Positions 14,080 to 14,615 of a DNA stretch of 14,615 nucleotides are shown piece after piece. The stretch's first letter is position 1; each line of letters opens with the position of its first letter. Position numbers and translations under genes: made by a program. The stretch is from Methanobacteriota archaeon. GTDB lineage: Archaea; Halobacteriota; Methanomicrobia; Methanomicrobiales; Methanoculleaceae. The stretch is from NCBI GenBank assembly GCA_023457135.1, contig JAEWMO010000068.1:1-14615 (forward strand), written 5' to 3'. The notes beneath the pieces are model-generated. The model saw only the letters and a program-made list of their open reading frames with translations, did no database searches and was not told the origin of the DNA.

Positions 14080-14359
14080 CAGCGGCCTCCTTCGGGGTGC
14101 GCGAGACGTTCCGGGCGTAGGGCTGGTTCCACCGAGGGCTAGCGCAGTGGGGGCATCTCTTCGGGAGTCGGCCGCTTCGGAGGATATGCGGGCGGGGTTC
14201 CCAGGTGCGGCCGCACCGGGCACAGAGGAGTTGGTTTCTCGGGTGTTTGGTGGGTTCGGCAGGCGTGGCCCAGCCGCGCTTTGAGGGGCGGGCCGCCACC
14301 ACGCGCCGGATCTTGGGCCGGGGAGGGCTCCAGTACTCTTCAGGGTTCACTGAGGGCAT
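14069..14359 (-). CDS. 96-aa zinc-ribbon protein
   Basis: The C-terminal half holds a zinc ribbon, LLCARCGRTWEPRPHI (43-58), then KRCPHCASPRWNQPY (67-81), with the four Cys of two CxxC knuckles and the 'CPxCxSxxWNxP' ending common in small archaeal and bacterial ribbon proteins. The N-terminal half (MPSVNPEEYWSPPRPKIRRV...) is basic and Pro-rich, probably flexible. The frame is open to 14548, but I chose ATG at 14359 because it lies just past a TATA box and the added residues are not protein-like. The stop overlaps the start of the AbrB-like gene. Such ribbon proteins may bind nucleic acid or act as small adaptors; no function is assigned here. Confidence 0.7.
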   Translation of the reverse strand: MPSVNPEEYWSPPRPKIRRVVAARPSKRGWATPAEPTKHPRNQLLCARCGRTWEPRPHILRSGRLPKRCPHCASPRWNQPYARNVSRTPKEAADAH

Positions 14360-14367
14360 AGTATTAC

Positions 14368-14405
14368 CTATATAGTTGGAGGTGGATTGACCTGAGACTA
14401 TATAG
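14368..14405 (-). promoter_or_regulatory. Paired CTATATAG elements upstream of the zinc-ribbon/AbrB operon
   Basis: The 8-bp palindrome CTATATAG occurs at 14368-14375 and 14398-14405, exactly 30 bases apart; the second is part of a 10-bp perfect palindrome, ACTATATAGT. The distal copy has TATA-box spacing for a start site near 14375, giving a leader of about 15 bases; the proximal copy is too close to the ATG to serve it. The repeat could also be an operator. Confidence 0.5.
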
Positions 14406-14406
14406 T

Positions 14407-14587
14407 ATTGTCGATCTGCCGCCAGCAGGGGCGGTTGATACGCAAACGGGACGCGCGGAGAAGGGGCGAAGAGGAGGGAGACAACCACCTCCCCGACACT
14501 GACACCAGCCGACCGGAGACGGTCCGCCCCATTCCAGACGGATAACACTACAGCAGAGAGAGAAAAACACGGGTTTTAGAGGGGATT
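14407..14587. other. Intergenic stretch, purine-rich on plus
   Basis: It holds no supported gene. The plus strand has long purine-rich runs (for example CGCGGAGAAGGGGCGAAGAG). The minus-strand open frame crossing it is an upstream extension of the zinc-ribbon gene and looks unlike protein. Confidence 0.4.
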
Positions 14588-14615
14588 ATGTCTATTAGTG
14601 AGAGGAGAGGGGGAG
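14588..14615 (+). CDS. Possible start of a gene cut by the window edge
   Basis: ATG at 14588 opens MSISERRGG and runs off the window, with AGAGGGG just upstream as a possible ribosome site. No good TATA box is visible at the expected distance. Nine residues cannot identify a protein; this is recorded only as a possibility. Confidence 0.2.

Noticed and set aside
13876..14359. Classic toxin-antitoxin pair with the AbrB-like protein as antitoxin
   Set aside because: No PIN, MazF or other toxin gene adjoins it on the same strand; the partner is a zinc ribbon. The idea is kept only as a weak possibility in the findings.
14360..14548. Longer N-terminus of the 96-aa zinc-ribbon protein starting at 14548
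   Set aside because: It would read through the TATA-like pair at 14368-14405 and adds residues with no domain character.

Overview
The window reads as a piece of the chromosome of a methanogenic euryarchaeon. The strongest evidence is the adjacent pair gatD-gatE, the archaea-only Glu-tRNA(Gln) amidotransferase, together with DUF2070, DUF555/UPF0212 and DUF5350 family genes, archaeal-type TATA boxes and apparently leaderless starts. The high GC of the core genes and the DUF5350 gene point to Methanomicrobiales, probably Methanoculleus or a close relative. The genus is my inference from family recognition and was not tested.

Layout. (1) Positions 1-1860, minus strand: an AIM24/TIGR00266 family protein, about 400 bases without a convincing gene, a NYN-domain (PIN-like) putative RNase, and tRNA-Leu(TAA). 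(2) Positions 1900-3155, plus strand: a small cupin and a six-helix membrane protein, probably co-transcribed. (3) Positions 3161-6119, minus: a DUF2070 membrane protein followed by a fold-type I PLP aminotransferase. (4) Positions 6197-8316, minus: a compact four-gene operon with overlaps (118-aa helical protein, nitroreductase, DUF555 protein with a Cys pair, PfkB-family sugar/nucleoside kinase), starting from a TATA box that predicts a leaderless mRNA. (5) Positions 8372-8686: the basic RGG-repeat DUF5350 protein with its own promoter. (6) Positions 8778-13341, minus: the argH-gatD-gatE operon, joining the last step of arginine synthesis to Gln-tRNA formation. (7) Positions 13342-14615: a cluster of very small genes. 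A 46-aa zinc ribbon plus a 51-aa single-helix peptide run on plus; they face a 96-aa zinc ribbon plus a 67-aa AbrB-like protein on minus.

How the genes work together. The core is translation and amino-acid metabolism (argH, gatD, gatE, tRNA-Leu, aminotransferase) mixed with archaeal proteins of unknown role. The points most worth a second look are the start of gatD, where an ATG appears replaced by ATA inside a 4-base overlap with the argH stop; the convergent pair of zinc-ribbon-led micro-operons at the right end; and the conserved four-gene operon around DUF555. I found no CRISPR array, insertion sequence, phage gene or recognisable defence system.
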